Notes: generated by a model not told the origin, from the sequence alone. A stretch of 64,000 nucleotides of DNA from Symbiodinium sp. CCMP2592 (GCA_905221615.1 CAJNDT010000957.1:391794-455793), one strand, 5' to 3'; positions 22,399 through 34,713 are shown, counted from the stretch's first letter. Translations and numbers: made by a program.

Positions 22399-23637
22399 AT
22401 GGGAAGAGGCCAGAAATGGGACGAAGGCTGGGAAGACTATTCGCCACGCTCTTGGCAGCTTTGGCGTGGTGCCAAGAAGAAGGGCTGGAAGGGAGACGGA
22501 AAGCAGGATGGTGGGCAAGGCCACGCTTTCCCTGCATACGACAGGAAGCGTGGACACAACAAGAATGGGGGCGACCGCCCACGCGATGGTGCCCCCAACA
22601 ACCCGGAGCTCGAGCCGGATGGTTTCACTGGCCTCCTGCAAGCATCCCTCAATGCCGCCAGGAAAGCGGAGCAACGAGTGCTTGCTCTGCACAAGGCGAT
22701 CTCCGACCGAGAGGGCCTTTGGAAGACCTACGAGGTGGAGCACAAGAATGCGTTTCGCAAGGAGTATACGAGATTCCACCGTGATATGGAGCGCCTCCGC
22801 GAGGACCTGCAGAAGGCCACGGCAACACAGGCCGGAGCCCGTGCAGGTTTGGCTCGTGTCTTCCACGACGGAGGACAGGAGGAGGAAACCACGGAGGAGG
22901 CGGACCGAGCATACGCTATGATGGTGGACCAGGGCCGTCAGGACATGGTCGGTTTCGATGCACACTCGGTCTTACAGCGAGCTATCGGAGAGACCTCGGC
23001 CCCTGTTCGTGGGCAACACGGGCAGGGACGACACGAAGCCCCTGCTCCTACTGGAAATCCGCTGGTTATCCCAGGTGCAGACTTTGCACCCCCAGGGCTG
23101 ACGGCGCCGGCGCACACTGGAAGTGCTTGTGCCGGCTTTCCATTGGAGGCTGCATCTATGGTGGCACCGGCTTCCGTCCTGCCTACGCCTACCTTGCTAG
23201 CACCTGGTCTGCCGCCACCGGGAGGTTATGCAAATGTGCTCAGCAGGGACCCCTATCTGCAAAGCCCCAGTGCCAGCGGCGGACCTGGCATCTTGCCGTC
23301 CCCCAGCCAGCACTTCAAGGGGCCAGATGGAGCGAGAGTTTCTGTGAAAACGAGACCTCCGACGGGGCCCCCTCCTACAGGCGGTGTGCCGTTGGGACAG
23401 AAGCTGGATCAGCGCCGGCAGGCCTTGGCACCCTTTGGTCTTGCTGGACATGTCCTGACTACGGAACCACACCAGCCAAGCACTTTGGCCGAGAATTCCG
23501 CCGACCAGGGGAACGTGCCCTTCCTCACGGACCAGGAGATCCAGGCTCGGCTCCATGCCTTCTCAGGGACAGCTGCGATGCAGGATGCTATCGACGCCGA
23601 TGCCGACGAAGACGACGATCCTGGAAGGACTGCCTAG
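22399..23637 (+). CDS. L1 ORF1, gag-like protein
   Basis: 412 residues from ATG 22,399, the first in-frame ATG within the element; the frame is open further upstream. The N-terminal region is Trp/Lys/Gly-rich and basic (GAKKKGWKGDGKQDGGQG), suited to RNA binding. Residues about 75-165 form a long charged helix, probably coiled coil (AEQRVLALHKAISDREGLWK and onward to ERLREDLQKATATQ). The C-terminal half is Pro/Gly/Ala-rich and apparently disordered, ending in an acidic tail (DADADEDDD). No CCHC knuckle or RRM is visible. The position before the RT ORF and the composition suggest a nucleic-acid-binding ORF1p analogue; function is inferred. Confidence 0.75.
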   Translation: MGRGQKWDEGWEDYSPRSWQLWRGAKKKGWKGDGKQDGGQGHAFPAYDRKRGHNKNGGDRPRDGAPNNPELEPDGFTGLLQASLNAARKAEQRVLALHKAISDREGLWKTYEVEHKNAFRKEYTRFHRDMERLREDLQKATATQAGARAGLARVFHDGGQEEETTEEADRAYAMMVDQGRQDMVGFDAHSVLQRAIGETSAPVRGQHGQGRHEAPAPTGNPLVIPGADFAPPGLTAPAHTGSACAGFPLEAASMVAPASVLPTPTLLAPGLPPPGGYANVLSRDPYLQSPSASGGPGILPSPSQHFKGPDGARVSVKTRPPTGPPPTGGVPLGQKLDQRRQALAPFGLAGHVLTTEPHQPSTLAENSADQGNVPFLTDQEIQARLHAFSGTAAMQDAIDADADEDDDPGRTA

Positions 23638-23947
23638 CGTTCTTAACCTCGCCTACCAGTGGGGGAGCATCTCAAGGTTGCCGCCGCCTGAGGAGCCCTT
23701 GCCTTCTGAGTTCAGACGGGCTGAACTCGTTGGCAGAGTTGCACCCCGGGCAAGGCCACAATCCTGACATGATGCTTCTCCTATCTGATGGGCGAGGTTC
23801 CGTTCGCGGGCTCAGTGAGCAGATTGTTGATAGCGGTAGTGTAGTTGTACAGGAATGCACTCAGCCTGCAACTGGACCTACCCATCTCCCTGGAGGTTCC
23901 CAGACGTGTCTGCATTGGGTTTTTGCAGGCCGCCTGGGTGACGACCT

Positions 23948-25735
23948 GTGGGATCTGGGCTTATATCTCCACAGTGTCGTTACCTGACCCGTGGCCCACT
24001 CCCGTGCCCATCATGCCGAAATGTGTCAGCCCTCTCTATCGCATTGACCTCTCCGGATGCTCCTTCAGCACCTGCTTTCAGACAGCATTGTGGACCCTCT
24101 CCCTTTGCTCAGCAAGTTTTGGGGGTTTCTTGTGGTTTAGGCCCACCCTCCTTCCCTTTGTGGTTTAGGGTCCCTAATCCACGGCCCCGCAGTGCCTCCC
24201 ATGCGTGTGCGGCCTCTCAAGCACACGAGTGTCCGCCGTTTTGCAACGAACCTGCTGTTAGTGGAGCTGCAGTCAGGTGCGTAGGTGTCCAGCAGTCCGG
24301 AGCGCACAACATGCGTATCGGTTGCTCAGGGACGCAGGCCCGAACTGCGGACACCTCGGTTGTTGATTGTCAGCCACCTCCCTTTGAGGATTCGGAATTC
24401 CCTCAGCTTCACAATTTCCTGCTCACCTTGCATGGCCTCTTCTTTGTCTGTTTGTGCAAACTATGGATTTGGCCAACACCGAGCAGGCATCAGCCCTTGG
24501 GAAAATGTCTGAGACTCCCCCTCACAGATTTCCCTCTGCATGCTGTTATTGCTGTCGGATACAGTGCCACTCCCAGCCAACCAATTTTGAAGTGGCATGT
24601 GCCCACGCGAAAGCGCGCGTCGGCCCCCTGTGAAAGGAAACCGAGGCGTGCAAGATGCTCTGGTTTCTGGAGTACTCTCCTGTACATGTTGTTGGGTTCT
24701 GATGTGCAGCTATGTGCTGCTGCGCCCGGGACGCCTGACGGCCCCTCCATCACAGCACTGGCCTTGGCGCAACTTCCTGTTGCAAGCGCTGCGGACCCGT
24801 TTGCTCCTGCAATTCACGGGCAAAGCAGAGCATCAGAGGTGCCCTCCGCGGGCTCTACAGATTGGGCTGCTTTTAGCACTAAGGTTGAGCCACCAGTTGA
24901 AGTGCAAGGCCTTCTGCTCGCACATGGTTACCCGTCCCGAATTGTCCGCGCCACAGTTCCCTTCCCGGTCGAGGCAGAAGATTTGGAGTCGGCTTTTGCT
25001 GAAAAGCTTGCAGATGACCCCCTGCCTTTTGAATCTGAGGTAATCCTTGCAAACCCCCAGCCGGCTGAGGGATACATCACAGCAGTCATAGCTCCTGCCT
25101 GGGTTAGGGGAAGCGACAAAGTTGTGATTGTACTCGACTTCTCAGCATGGAACGGGCCTGTGTATGCCCTCTTGACCTGGGCCCGCGTCACCGAGGCGGA
25201 CCTTCGCGAGCACATCGCCCTGCATGTTGACGGGCCTTGCCTAGTGTTCTGTGCTGGGCACACGGCCCCGATCAGGGACTGCGGGGAAATAGTCGCCTCT
25301 GGTACGGTTTTTCGGGTCGTTAGTTTGCACAGTGCTCCCAGTTGGGGGGTATCAACCTCCACATGCCTCAAAGACCGAGTCCTCCTCACGGAGGACTTCC
25401 GATACATGTGGAAAGAAGTCGAAAGCGAGTCTTGGAGAATCCTCGCAGAGCACACTGTCAGAATTGTGCTCCATCAGGGAAACTTCGATGACGAATTGAG
25501 GCAGCATGCAGCTAGTGCGATGCATCACCGGGAGGAACACCTCGTTTTCCATCAGCTCCCAACCGATCCTTGCCTGCCGCCACTTGTCCAGTACGGTGCA
25601 CTTCTACCTGGTGTTGTTGCTGCCGCACGCAAAGTTGACGATGAGGGTGGCCCTGGTACGGGGCAATTTGTGTTCTTTGACTGCCGGCCAGCAGGTGGAA
25701 TGATCCAATTTGCCTACACCAGCCGTGAAGTGTGA
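23948..25735 (+). pseudogene. L1 ORF2, N-terminal part with module 1, ended by TGA
   Basis: Open for 595 codons. The frame is the same as the 7.5-kb ORF that follows, and translation continues without further stops beyond the TGA at 25,733-25,735, so both are one ORF2. First true ATG in frame is 24,311; the real start is uncertain. The N-terminal 230 residues are Cys/Pro/His-rich and unremarkable. From about 24,890 module 1 of a threefold repeat begins (VRATVPFPVEAEDLESAF, ILANPQPAEGYITAVIAPAW, FFDCRP). No known domain recognised. Confidence 0.7.
24890..25730 (+). other. ORF2 repeated module 1
   Basis: Signature words in order: VPFPVEAEDL, NPQPAEGYITAVIAPAW, then a stretch ending with VFFDCRP. 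Aligns by motif order with modules 2 and 3. Confidence 0.6.
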
Positions 25736-26109
25736 CCAGGTAAAGGGGTTTTTCAATTTCTGGGAATCAATATCCCTGCGGGTTGTTCCGCGCACCTTCA
25801 CGGTGGGCCCATCCGAGAGGGCAATGTTCAGGTTGCTGCCGACGCTGTGGTCACCGTCATCATCAAGCGCCGGCCTGATGCCCCATCCGGCGATGCAGAG
25901 ACGGTCACGGCACCCTCTGCCTCAGTGAGGGAACCTGCCAATTTGCCGCCGGGCACCGACATTCATGGCATGCCCCATGATGCATTCCATCGCACCATTC
26001 CGCTTACTCCCGTTGCAGACCGCCACACCACAGAGCCACCTTTGGACGGTTCAGCGAGTGTAAATGCGCAAGAGCGTCCGACTCCAAGGCGGGACGTTTT
26101 CGGTGCAAC

Positions 26110-27100
26110 ACGATTGTGTGCGGCGGTGTACGCACCCCGGTATCAGGCTGAGGTTGTCCACATCGAGCTCACACACCCTTTTGATGTCGAGGACCTTTTG
26201 TGTGCTGTGCAGGATGGACGGCAGTCCTCCTGGACATTTGCCTTGGGTTCCCTCATCCCAGTCGACCCGCAGCCAGCATTTGATCATGTGAGCCTGCTCG
26301 CGATACCTGAGTGGGCTACGGCTGCCCCCTTTGCCCTAGTCGATACCAGATCCCTCGATGGGCGATTGTTCTGCTGTGAAATCCCAGGACCGTTGAACAG
26401 GGAAGACTTCCTCCGGAGTGTTGGTCTCGGTGCTAGTTCCGGTCTGGAAGTAACCGTTGCGGGTGAGCCATGGTTTGTTAACTCGGTTATGACCGTACAC
26501 ATAGCATCCCTTGTGATAGTGCGGGGCACAGGTGAGCAAGCCCCCCGTGGGCACACCATCGAGCAGCTGCTCTCTGCGCCCACTGAATGGGCCACATCTT
26601 GCTTGGTGCATCCTGGGCCCTCAGTGTCGGTTTTCTGGGTAGGACACGACGTTGGCTTCAGCATCCTTGCGTATCGGCCAGGCAACGGTGCCTCCGCAGA
26701 GGACTTTGTTGCCAAGGCTGCCCGTATCCTACGCCACCAGGAAGGCCGCAGTGTTCTTTGCTCGGCGGCCCCCCGAATCGCCGACTATCAATATATGGGC
26801 CAGCACTGTCGAGCCATGGTCATAGTCACCGAGCAGCTACCGGTGGCTGCGGATAGCAGCAGTCGGGAGCCCAGGCAAGTGCATGCTATTTTCCTCGACC
26901 GTCGTGCAATACTGCTCGAGCCTGCCTGGATGATAGCAGAAGGAGGCTGTGTCAATTTCGATGACCTCGTTGCAGAATATGAACCCATGCTGCCCAGCGG
27001 CTTCTCCCTAGTCATCAAAGGTGGCAGACATGAAATGCGAGGTGACACCACCTTTGTCATTGTTGACCACAGGGGTGTGCTGCGTTTCGAGTCAATTCGA
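26110..27100 (+). other. ORF2 repeated module 2
   Basis: Signature words: VHIELTHPFDVEDLLCAV, PVDPQPAFDHVSLLAIPEW, CSAAPRIADYQYMGQHCRAM, IFLDRRAILLEPAWMI. Confidence 0.65.
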
Positions 27101-27689
27101 AACTTCTCGGAGGATTCCCCTACAGGAGTAGAGGCGGTTCCCGGCAGCGATCAGGAAAATGAAAGCAGTGAGTCGTCGGACCCCACGTCAGACTCGTCGC
27201 AGGACCCCGGAGGGAACCTTGGTCCCTTTCAGCAACTCCGGGCGCGCAGCCGATCGCCCCGAGGAGCGGACCGATGCCAGGATGCACCAACTGGCCCGGC
27301 TCATGATGTCAGTGCAATCAGCAAAACCTTCCGGATCGACCCTCTCGAGTTGATCCTTGACTGCCTCCTATGGCCCAAAGCCTCTACACCCTGCGCGTGC
27401 AAGCGGCATGAGACCACCGCAGCAATCGCCATTGAGCGTTCCCTCGTCGACCTTTGTTTCGAGGCGCTTGAAGTTGTGTGCATCAAGGGCCCCAACCCGA
27501 GAACCGTTGCAGGCGGTGGCAGCGAACGCCCTGCACCGGCTCCCAATGCCGTGCCCCCTGGTTGTGGTTCGCTAAATCGTGCAAACGCGGGAGCGCAGCG
27601 GCAGGGAGAGGCCAACAGCCTGAACAGCGATGCAGGCGCAGCGCACACCTTTGCTACTCCACCTAGGGATCCCAGCCGCATAGAGTTTC

Positions 27690-28690
27690 CCGAGCTAAGC
27701 TTTGCCAATGCCAGCTTTGTGATTATGGCACCCAACTTTCTTCCGGAGATGCTGGCCATTCGCTTTGCTGTTGGCAGCAGCCCTGCTGATGTTTTCCGCC
27801 TCATCGACGGTGCGCGCATGCCCCTCCCAAGGGAGCGCTTCCCACGTATGTGCCCGGTACACCCGCAGCCTTGGCCTGAGCTTGCCCTAGTCCTCGCAGC
27901 ACCGAGCTGGAGTTTCCCCGGTATCATGGTAGCCATTGACCTCTGTCGCGTCGGGGGTAGTTTCTTTGCACTTGTGTTGCCCAGAACTGTGGACAAAGCT
28001 GCTGTGATGCGGGCGTCGGGTCTAGCTGCAGACGCCGCTCTTTTCCACCGGGATATCCCTTGGGCCATCCCTGACGGAACCAGCTTTCAGCTTGAACACG
28101 GTGACCTGCTGCAATTTCTGCCTATGAATGTCTTCCCATCCCGACCGCGCAGTTTTGAGCAGATGCTGCAGTCCCACAATGGATGGGATCAGTTTTGGCT
28201 CCCAGAAGGGAGATACGAGAATGCTGCTTGGGTCCTAGCCGGTTTGGATCACTTCCGCTTCGTCGTGCAGCCTTTCCGTAGCTCACAGCTGCGTGCAGAC
28301 CTTGCATCTCTCCTTGACATCCCACCCAGGGAGCTGATTTTATGTGCGGCCGCTCCCCGGGTCCACGACCATGCCCACAGAGGGCATCTTACCAATAATA
28401 TTTTGGTTGCAATCGGAGCTGACCCAGGGCGACAACACTCTGACCCACGCCACCCGATCTGCATCATCGATGCTCGGGCTTTGCTCCTGGGTTTCGCATG
28501 GTATGCATTGGTTGAAGGCACACTCCGCACTGATGTTCTTGTCGATCGGTATGGCGCTCGGTGCCCTCAGGGTTATCAACTGGGACGTCACATTCCCGAC
28601 GCAGGTATCATGCCTCTCAGCCCAACCATACAGGTACCAGATGGAGAAGTCATCCGGCTAGTTTTCTTCATTCCTCCTCCAGAGGACCTA
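27690..28690 (+). other. ORF2 repeated module 3
   Basis: Signature words: LAIRFAVGSSPADVFRLI, PVHPQPWPELALVLAAPSW, CAAAPRVHDHAHRGHLTNN, CIIDARALLLGFAWYAL. Followed by a Ser/Asp/Glu-rich linker (SSSSDEDGGDRPSSGSESDE). Confidence 0.65.
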
Positions 28691-31600
28691 TCCAGCTCCA
28701 GTGATGAAGACGGTGGTGACCGACCTAGCTCTGGATCGGAGTCAGACGAGGATGAAAGTAGCACAACAGCCGGAAGCCAGGCGGAGGCCAATTCTCCACG
28801 GTTAGACCCGCCACACCGGGTGCATGATGCCGGCACAGGGGGATCCACTAGGCAAGGACGGGATGCATGCTTCGACCGTCGCCTCTCTGCATGCTCCCCC
28901 CGAAGATCCGCCAGCCATCCCGTTGCCCAAGAATGTTGTCAGAAGCTGATTGACGTTGCAGTTGAAATGTGCGCCTGCTGTTCTAGTGAAGATGCCCAAG
29001 ATGTGGGCACCAGCCGCCGCACCCCTTTCCTCCGTCGCTCAGCTTCTGTCAAGCCAGATAAGCGGCCCCAAGGGGCCTTGAGCCGCCATCGCAGCTGCAG
29101 TCAGGCCCCTCGACTGCTTCTCGTTACCCGGGCGCCGCAGAGGAGGCGAAGGCACACCGCCACATCTTCGCCCCAGCCAGTAGTGCCATATACGTGCCAT
29201 GCCCTGGCGCTCGCAGCTGGACGGCTCTTTGTGCGCATTTGCCAACTTTGTACAGTTTGGTCCTGTGCGTTCCTTCTGTTGTTTGGCAAAGTAGAGGGGG
29301 CTCCTGTTACTGGCAGCTCCTGTTCTGCAGTACCTCCCCCCGAGGCCCGTGAGCTGCATCAGCGACCTTTGCCCACTCCCTGCCGGTTCCTAGACCTGCC
29401 AGACAGGACAAAGGTTTCGGAAGTGACCGCTGATAGCATAGCCCCCACCAGCAAGAGTTCCGATGAAACGTACGTATCAGGAGGTGAGCGAGCTTCGCCC
29501 CCACCCAGCATTCCTCTCAAGCCAGAGGAGGGTATCTGTCCTCCCATTGCACTCTGGAGGCGTGGTATCCTGCTGGGGCCTAGTCCCCGTGGTATTGAGG
29601 AGATTCTCGGCTCTACCCTCGACGACCCCCTTGGGTTTAGCGATACTCCCCTCGGTTTTACACCAAGGCAACTCCACGCCCTTTTCAGGCCGGCATTCCG
29701 CACACTTTCTGTAGCGGAATGTTTGGCAGCCATGGACGGTACATCCCAGCGACGTTTGCTCAGCCTCACCCAGGGCACAGGAGACGATCTGCCAGATGAG
29801 GTTGTCTGTTTTACTGATGGATCCTTTCGACCAGCGGGGATCTCCTCCGACCCCCACGCGGGGTGGGCATGTGTGTTTTTTGACAAGGCAGCTCGCACTT
29901 GTGATATACTCGCAGGCCCTATGCCCGCATGGTCACAAGGTGGAGATGACGCAGACTCCGCCTTCAAGGCCGAATGCTGCGCCCTTATTGTGGCGTTGTG
30001 GGTTGGCACTGCCGCGCGCCAAGGCGCGCGCTTCCAGATACTCTCTGACTGTCAGGCAGCAGTTGCCATTGCGTCTGGCAAGGCTGCTGCCCGTGAGGGG
30101 GTCGCTGTGACTCTGGGTCACGTTGCTAGTTGTTGCAGAGACGTAGCCTCAGACGGAATCCATATCAACTACACACCGGGCCATGCCGGTACCATCGGAA
30201 ATGAAATTGCCGATTGTGCTGCTAAGCTCGCAGCTAATGGCCAGAGTCTAGGGCGCTTGCAGTGGGAAGCGCCTGGTGCGCCTCCGTGGTGGGACCACAA
30301 CGGAGCGCTCTGGTCCTGGGGAGGAGTTATCTCCCGATGGGCCAGAGGAGATGATGCTCTGCCGCCGCCGTTCGGTAGCGATTTGAGCCAAGATAGGCAT
30401 GATGGTCAGCTTAAGCCGGAGGATATGATCACACCGTTCCTCCCAGCAGAGTCTCAACCTGTCTCTTGTGGAGCATGGGGCAAGATGAGTCTCCGCGTAG
30501 CTTCGTACAATGCCTTGTCTCTTGCGGCTGAGCGAATCGGAGCAGGTGAGGAAGGCATCGCCTTCAAGCCGGCGAGACCGGCTATGTTGGCCTCCCAGAT
30601 GCACTGTGCCGGTATCCACTGTGCGGCTGTTCAGGAAGCCCGCACGCAAGAGGGGACCTTGAACACAGGCGCATACCTGAGGTTCTGCTCGGGTGCTGTC
30701 AAAGGCCACTTAGGGGTTGAACTTTGGTTTAGGACCGGCCACCCCTTTTGGAACCCGACATGTAAAGATAGTAGCCAGGTCCGATTCGAGCCGGGGCGGT
30801 TCGCCGTTCCGCGGCGATTGGGTGTCCTCTTCCACTCTGGAAGTTTGCAAGTGGTCTTCGCTGCTCTACATGCTCCTCATCGGGGCCACCCCATCGCTGA
30901 AATTGAGGAATGGTGGGAACGCACTGAGCAGTTGCTGTTTCGGGCATCCCGCGGGCGTCTACTGGTTGTCGGTGCAGACTGCAATGCCAGTATTGGGTCT
31001 GTAGAGTCCGATCGGGTCTCCTCCCACGGAGGCGAGGACCAAGATGGTGCCGGCGCGGCTCTGCACCATCTTATGTTGAAGTGTGATTTGTGGGCGCCTG
31101 CCACTTTTAGTGGTATCCAGTCAGGGCCCACCTGGACCTTTGCGCAACGTCGTAATGGGGCCCTGGTCCGGCCAGACTTTGTGCTCCTCCCGGTCCACTG
31201 GCGCGCGGGTCAGGTGCGGGCGTGGACATGCCCAGACATTGTTGCGGCCAATATGGTTCTTGACCATATTGCGACCGTTGTCGATGTGCAGATCATGCTT
31301 CAGGGTGCCAGTACTGCTAAGTCATCCAGAGTGCCCCGATGCAACGTCCAGGCCATTGAGGATCCTACTAACCGTGAGCGTGTTTCTGCGATCCTGAGCC
31401 AGGCACCGAGGCCTAGCTGGGAGACCTCAGCCAACGCCCATGTGGCCCAGGTCACCGCCTACCTGCAAAGCACCCTGTCGGAGGCCTTCCCGATCACACC
31501 CCGCAAGCCGCTGCATCCCTACCTCACTGCTGATACCTGGGATCTCCAACAACAAGTTGCCTGGCTTCGAAGGAAGTGCGCTCGGGTTAAGCAGGCACTC

Positions 31601-33309
31601 CGCCATCACACCCTCCGCGCAATTCTGTTGGCCTGGAAGGCCCTTCCTGTGACCGCCCCCGCCGGCCCAGCAGACTGGCTGCGGGAATGGCAAACCGCTG
31701 ACGCACTGTATGGGTTTAGGTTAGGCCTTGTTGCTAAGGTTCTCCGCCAGAGATGTAAGGTCGACCGCGCGGCATACCTTGCACAACTTGCCGACACCGT
31801 GCAGCAAGGTTGTGGCTTGTCCTTCCGGGCGGTCAATAGCATTCTCAGCCGTAAACGCCGCAAGCCATACGCACCGGCTGTTCTTCCGACAGTCCAGGAA
31901 CTTGACGGCACCATCTGTGAGACGCCAGAAGCATCTGCGCGCCGCTGGCGCGAACACTTCAGTGCCTTAGAAGACGGGATTGTCGTCTCACGGTCGGAAC
32001 TCCCAGGCATTGCAGCTGCTGCGTCGGACGGCATCTGGCCTTCCCCGCCCTCCATCCACAGCATACCCACGCCGATGGAGTTGCAGCAGTCTTTGCTTGC
32101 TGCCAAACGCGGCAAAGCTGCTGGCCCCGATGCCCTGCCGGGTGAATTAGGTCTGCTTTTTGCTCCAGAACTCAAGGCAATCCTATACCCGCTCGTGCTC
32201 AAATTGGGGCTTCTTGGAGAAGAAGGGGTTGGCCACAAGAGTGGCACCCTCACGTGGCTGTGGAAAGGGCGCGGCGTGCAATCCGACTGCACGTCCCACC
32301 GAGGGATCCTTTTGCTCTCCACGCTCTGTAAAGCAATTCACAGGGCATACAGGCCAGCGATTCGGGATCATTTTATATCTACTACCTCACCGCTTCATAT
32401 GGGCGGCAAACCGGGCTGCAGCGTAGTGTTTGGCTCTCACATGATGCGCACCTTCATGCGCTGGCGGGCCCAGACAGGATCCTCGTCAGCAATCATCTTT
32501 GCCGACGTGTCCTCTGCGTACTATTGCGCGGTTCGGGAGCTCACTTCCCGCATGCCCGCAGCGGACGATGCACGAGCTCAAGGCCAGAACACAGACCCCC
32601 TGAGCCTTGAGTACCAGCTTGATGAGCCAAGTGCTCTCCAGCAGTCTGGTGCTCATCCGTGGCTCCGGGCACTGACATCCGCCATAAACAATGGGACTTG
32701 GATGCATCTGCAAGGTGATCCCACGCCAGTCGCTACACGCAGGGGCACTCGGCCAGGATCGGCTTGGGCCGACCTCAGCTTTGGGGTCTTAGTTCAAAGG
32801 GTCCTCGCCCTGCGTAACACATGTAGGGACATGGGCCGCGTCGCTCACTCACTGCCCTCTGTTCCATGGGATGGGCATCGCCATTGGGGCCCCATCGAGC
32901 CCCCATCGGTACAGCTCCCCATTGGGGACTTAATCTGGGCTGATGACTTGTCATCCTGCCTTGCACTCGCGTCAGCGGATGAGGCTGCCAAAGCTGTCTC
33001 TCACGAGACTGGAACGCTGACAGACGCTTTTGCGAGTCATGGGTTCGATCTTTCGTTCGGTCCTCGCAAGACGGCAGCCCTGATTTCCCTTCGTGGCGCT
33101 GGTGCCCAGCGTGTGCGCCGACAGCTCTTCTCAGGTAAAGCGGAGCTCCGGGTTTTGAGGGAGCATCAAGAGCCAGCGTGCTTGCCCCTCATCGACGCCT
33201 ATAAGCACTTGGGAGTGGTGCAGGCCCGTGAAGGTTCGATCAAGGCTGAGGTCAAAAGCCGCTGTGCAGCTGCCTGGGGCGCTTTTAGGGAAGGCCGGCA
33301 CGCGCATCT

Positions 33310-34112
33310 TTCGATGCAAGAGGATCTCCGTCAGGAGACGGGGTGCGCTTCTCAATGCCCTCGTCCTTAGCCGGCTCCTTTTCGGCTCTGGTGCTTGGCC
33401 ACCCCTGAGCACAGGAATTCGGCAGATCTTCTCAGGAACCGTGTTTTCCTTGTACCGAGCCGTCCTCGGACTGAAGCCTTCTGAGGACCAACATGTCTCT
33501 GTTGCAACTCTGTGTACCCTGCTTGGACTGCCCGATCAGGACACTCTTCTCCGAGTTGAAAGGCTTAGATATCTGCAACAGTTATGCCGCTCGGGCCCGG
33601 CCGAGCTTTGGGCTCTGATCCGTTGTGACGGTCCCTTCCTCGGGACTCTCCGTGATGCTCTGGATTGGCTTTATGTCCGAATCAAGGCCACATCTACGCT
33701 TCCAGACCCCAGCACCCACTGGACCACTTGGAGTGAACTCATTTGTGGTCGGCCTTCCCTGTTTAAGGGCCTCATCAAGCGTGCCAAGGGCCTTGAAATG
33801 TGCCGGGCGCAATGCTTCGCGGCGTTGCAGGCGTTGTATCGCACAGTGAAGCAAGCCTGCCTAGGAACAGACATTGCTGAGGTCAGCGAGGGGGCCTCAT
33901 GTACGGAAGCCTGCCTCATCTGCAGGAAGGGCTTTGTCAGCCGTGCAGCCTGGGCATGCCATTCCTCGAAGAAACACGGCTACCGCATAAGTGCCTCCCT
34001 GCTCATTGGTGACAAAAGCAACACAGTCTGTGACGGTTGTGGGAAGCAGTTTGCCAATAAGGCAAGGCTTCGGCGCCACCTCTTGCATGCCGCAAACTGC
34101 AGAGCTAACTAG
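33310..34112 (+). pseudogene. L1 ORF2 C-terminal continuation after frameshift; zinc fingers
   Basis: Coding passes from the frame of the main ORF to a second frame between about 33,300 and 33,345; the new frame carries the RT C-terminal segment RRGALLNALVLSRLLFGSG. It then encodes a helical region and two zinc-finger-like motifs: CLICRKGF..H....H at about 33,911 and CDGCGKQF..H....C at about 34,030. Cys/His fingers after RT are common in LINEs and are thought to bind nucleic acid. The frame ends at 34,110-34,112; coding-like sequence continues in a third frame. Confidence 0.8.
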
Positions 34113-34713
34113 CTACGGCCAGCCTGACCCAGCGGAATACAACCGTGGCTTATTAGAGGCTTTGTGTGGCCTTCCCTCCCCTACCCCTGAGCAGGCTTGG
34201 GCATGTGTTGTGGACTTTGTAGAGCCCTTGGAGATTCTGCGAGCGACCCTCCGCCGCTGGCGAGAGCTATACGGCGATAAGCCAGGCGTTGTGGAAGCTT
34301 CGGAGGACGCTATCCTCATGCTGGATCCAGCTCTCTGTTGCGATACTTTCTGCAGGACCAAACCTGTTGCTCCTGTTGCCGACTGTTTCGCGGATCTTCC
34401 AGGGCCCTTCACCTCACCCATCCCTTTCGTCCTCTCCGGGAGTTGGGCCACCTTTGATCTCGACCGCCCCCCCTGTGGGGCTTTCTGCTACCCCTTTGTA
34501 GGAGGAGTGCCTTTAGCTGGTGCCAAAAGGCAAGCCGAGTATTTGGAGGCTATGTGTGATGTTCTCGGAGCAGCTGTACAGCAATCTGCTTCCACAAGAG
34601 TGCGCATCACTGCCACCAGGAATACCCTGGAGGCCCTCGAGCCAGCCTCTACTTGGCTCCTGTCAGTCGGGTTCGCTTGCGACGCGAATGGTCTGCGAAG
34701 CCCAGACGACTAG
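34090..34713 (+). pseudogene. L1 ORF2 extreme C-terminus after second frameshift
   Basis: The third frame takes over at about 34,100 and reads DPAEYNRGLLEALCGLPSPT and onward to a stop at 34,713, leaving only a 65-bp 3' untranslated tail before the target-site duplication. The segment is helical with Trp/Arg-rich parts and no recognised domain. It is read as part of ORF2 because composition is continuous across the break. Confidence 0.6.

Larger units (their letters stand above)
25736..33370 (+). pseudogene. L1 ORF2 main part: modules 2-3, RNase H, endonuclease, reverse transcriptase
   Basis: An open frame of about 2,540 codons. Order (residues counted from 25,847): modules 2 and 3 (about 90-950); a linker with an acidic/Ser patch; type I RNase H at about 1,318-1,465 with FTDGS (Asp 1324), KAECC (Glu), LSDCQAAV (Asp) and GNEIADCAAK (Asp); an AP-endonuclease/EEP-type nuclease from about 1,547 (MSLRVASYN, VQEAR, VVGADCNASIG, ending LDHIATVVDV); reverse transcriptase with motif A FADVSSAYY (Asp 2220) and motif C IWADDLSS (Asp 2366-2367). 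RNase H lying before the endonuclease is unusual; LINEs that carry it normally have it after RT. The frame runs off into a stop at 33,370 after a frameshift near 33.3 kb. The product would nick target DNA, copy the element RNA and degrade the RNA strand. Confidence 0.9.

Noticed and set aside
23127-23987. 286-codon Cys/Arg-rich ORF overlapping L1 ORF1
   Set aside because: An off-frame shadow of ORF1 in GC-rich coding sequence.
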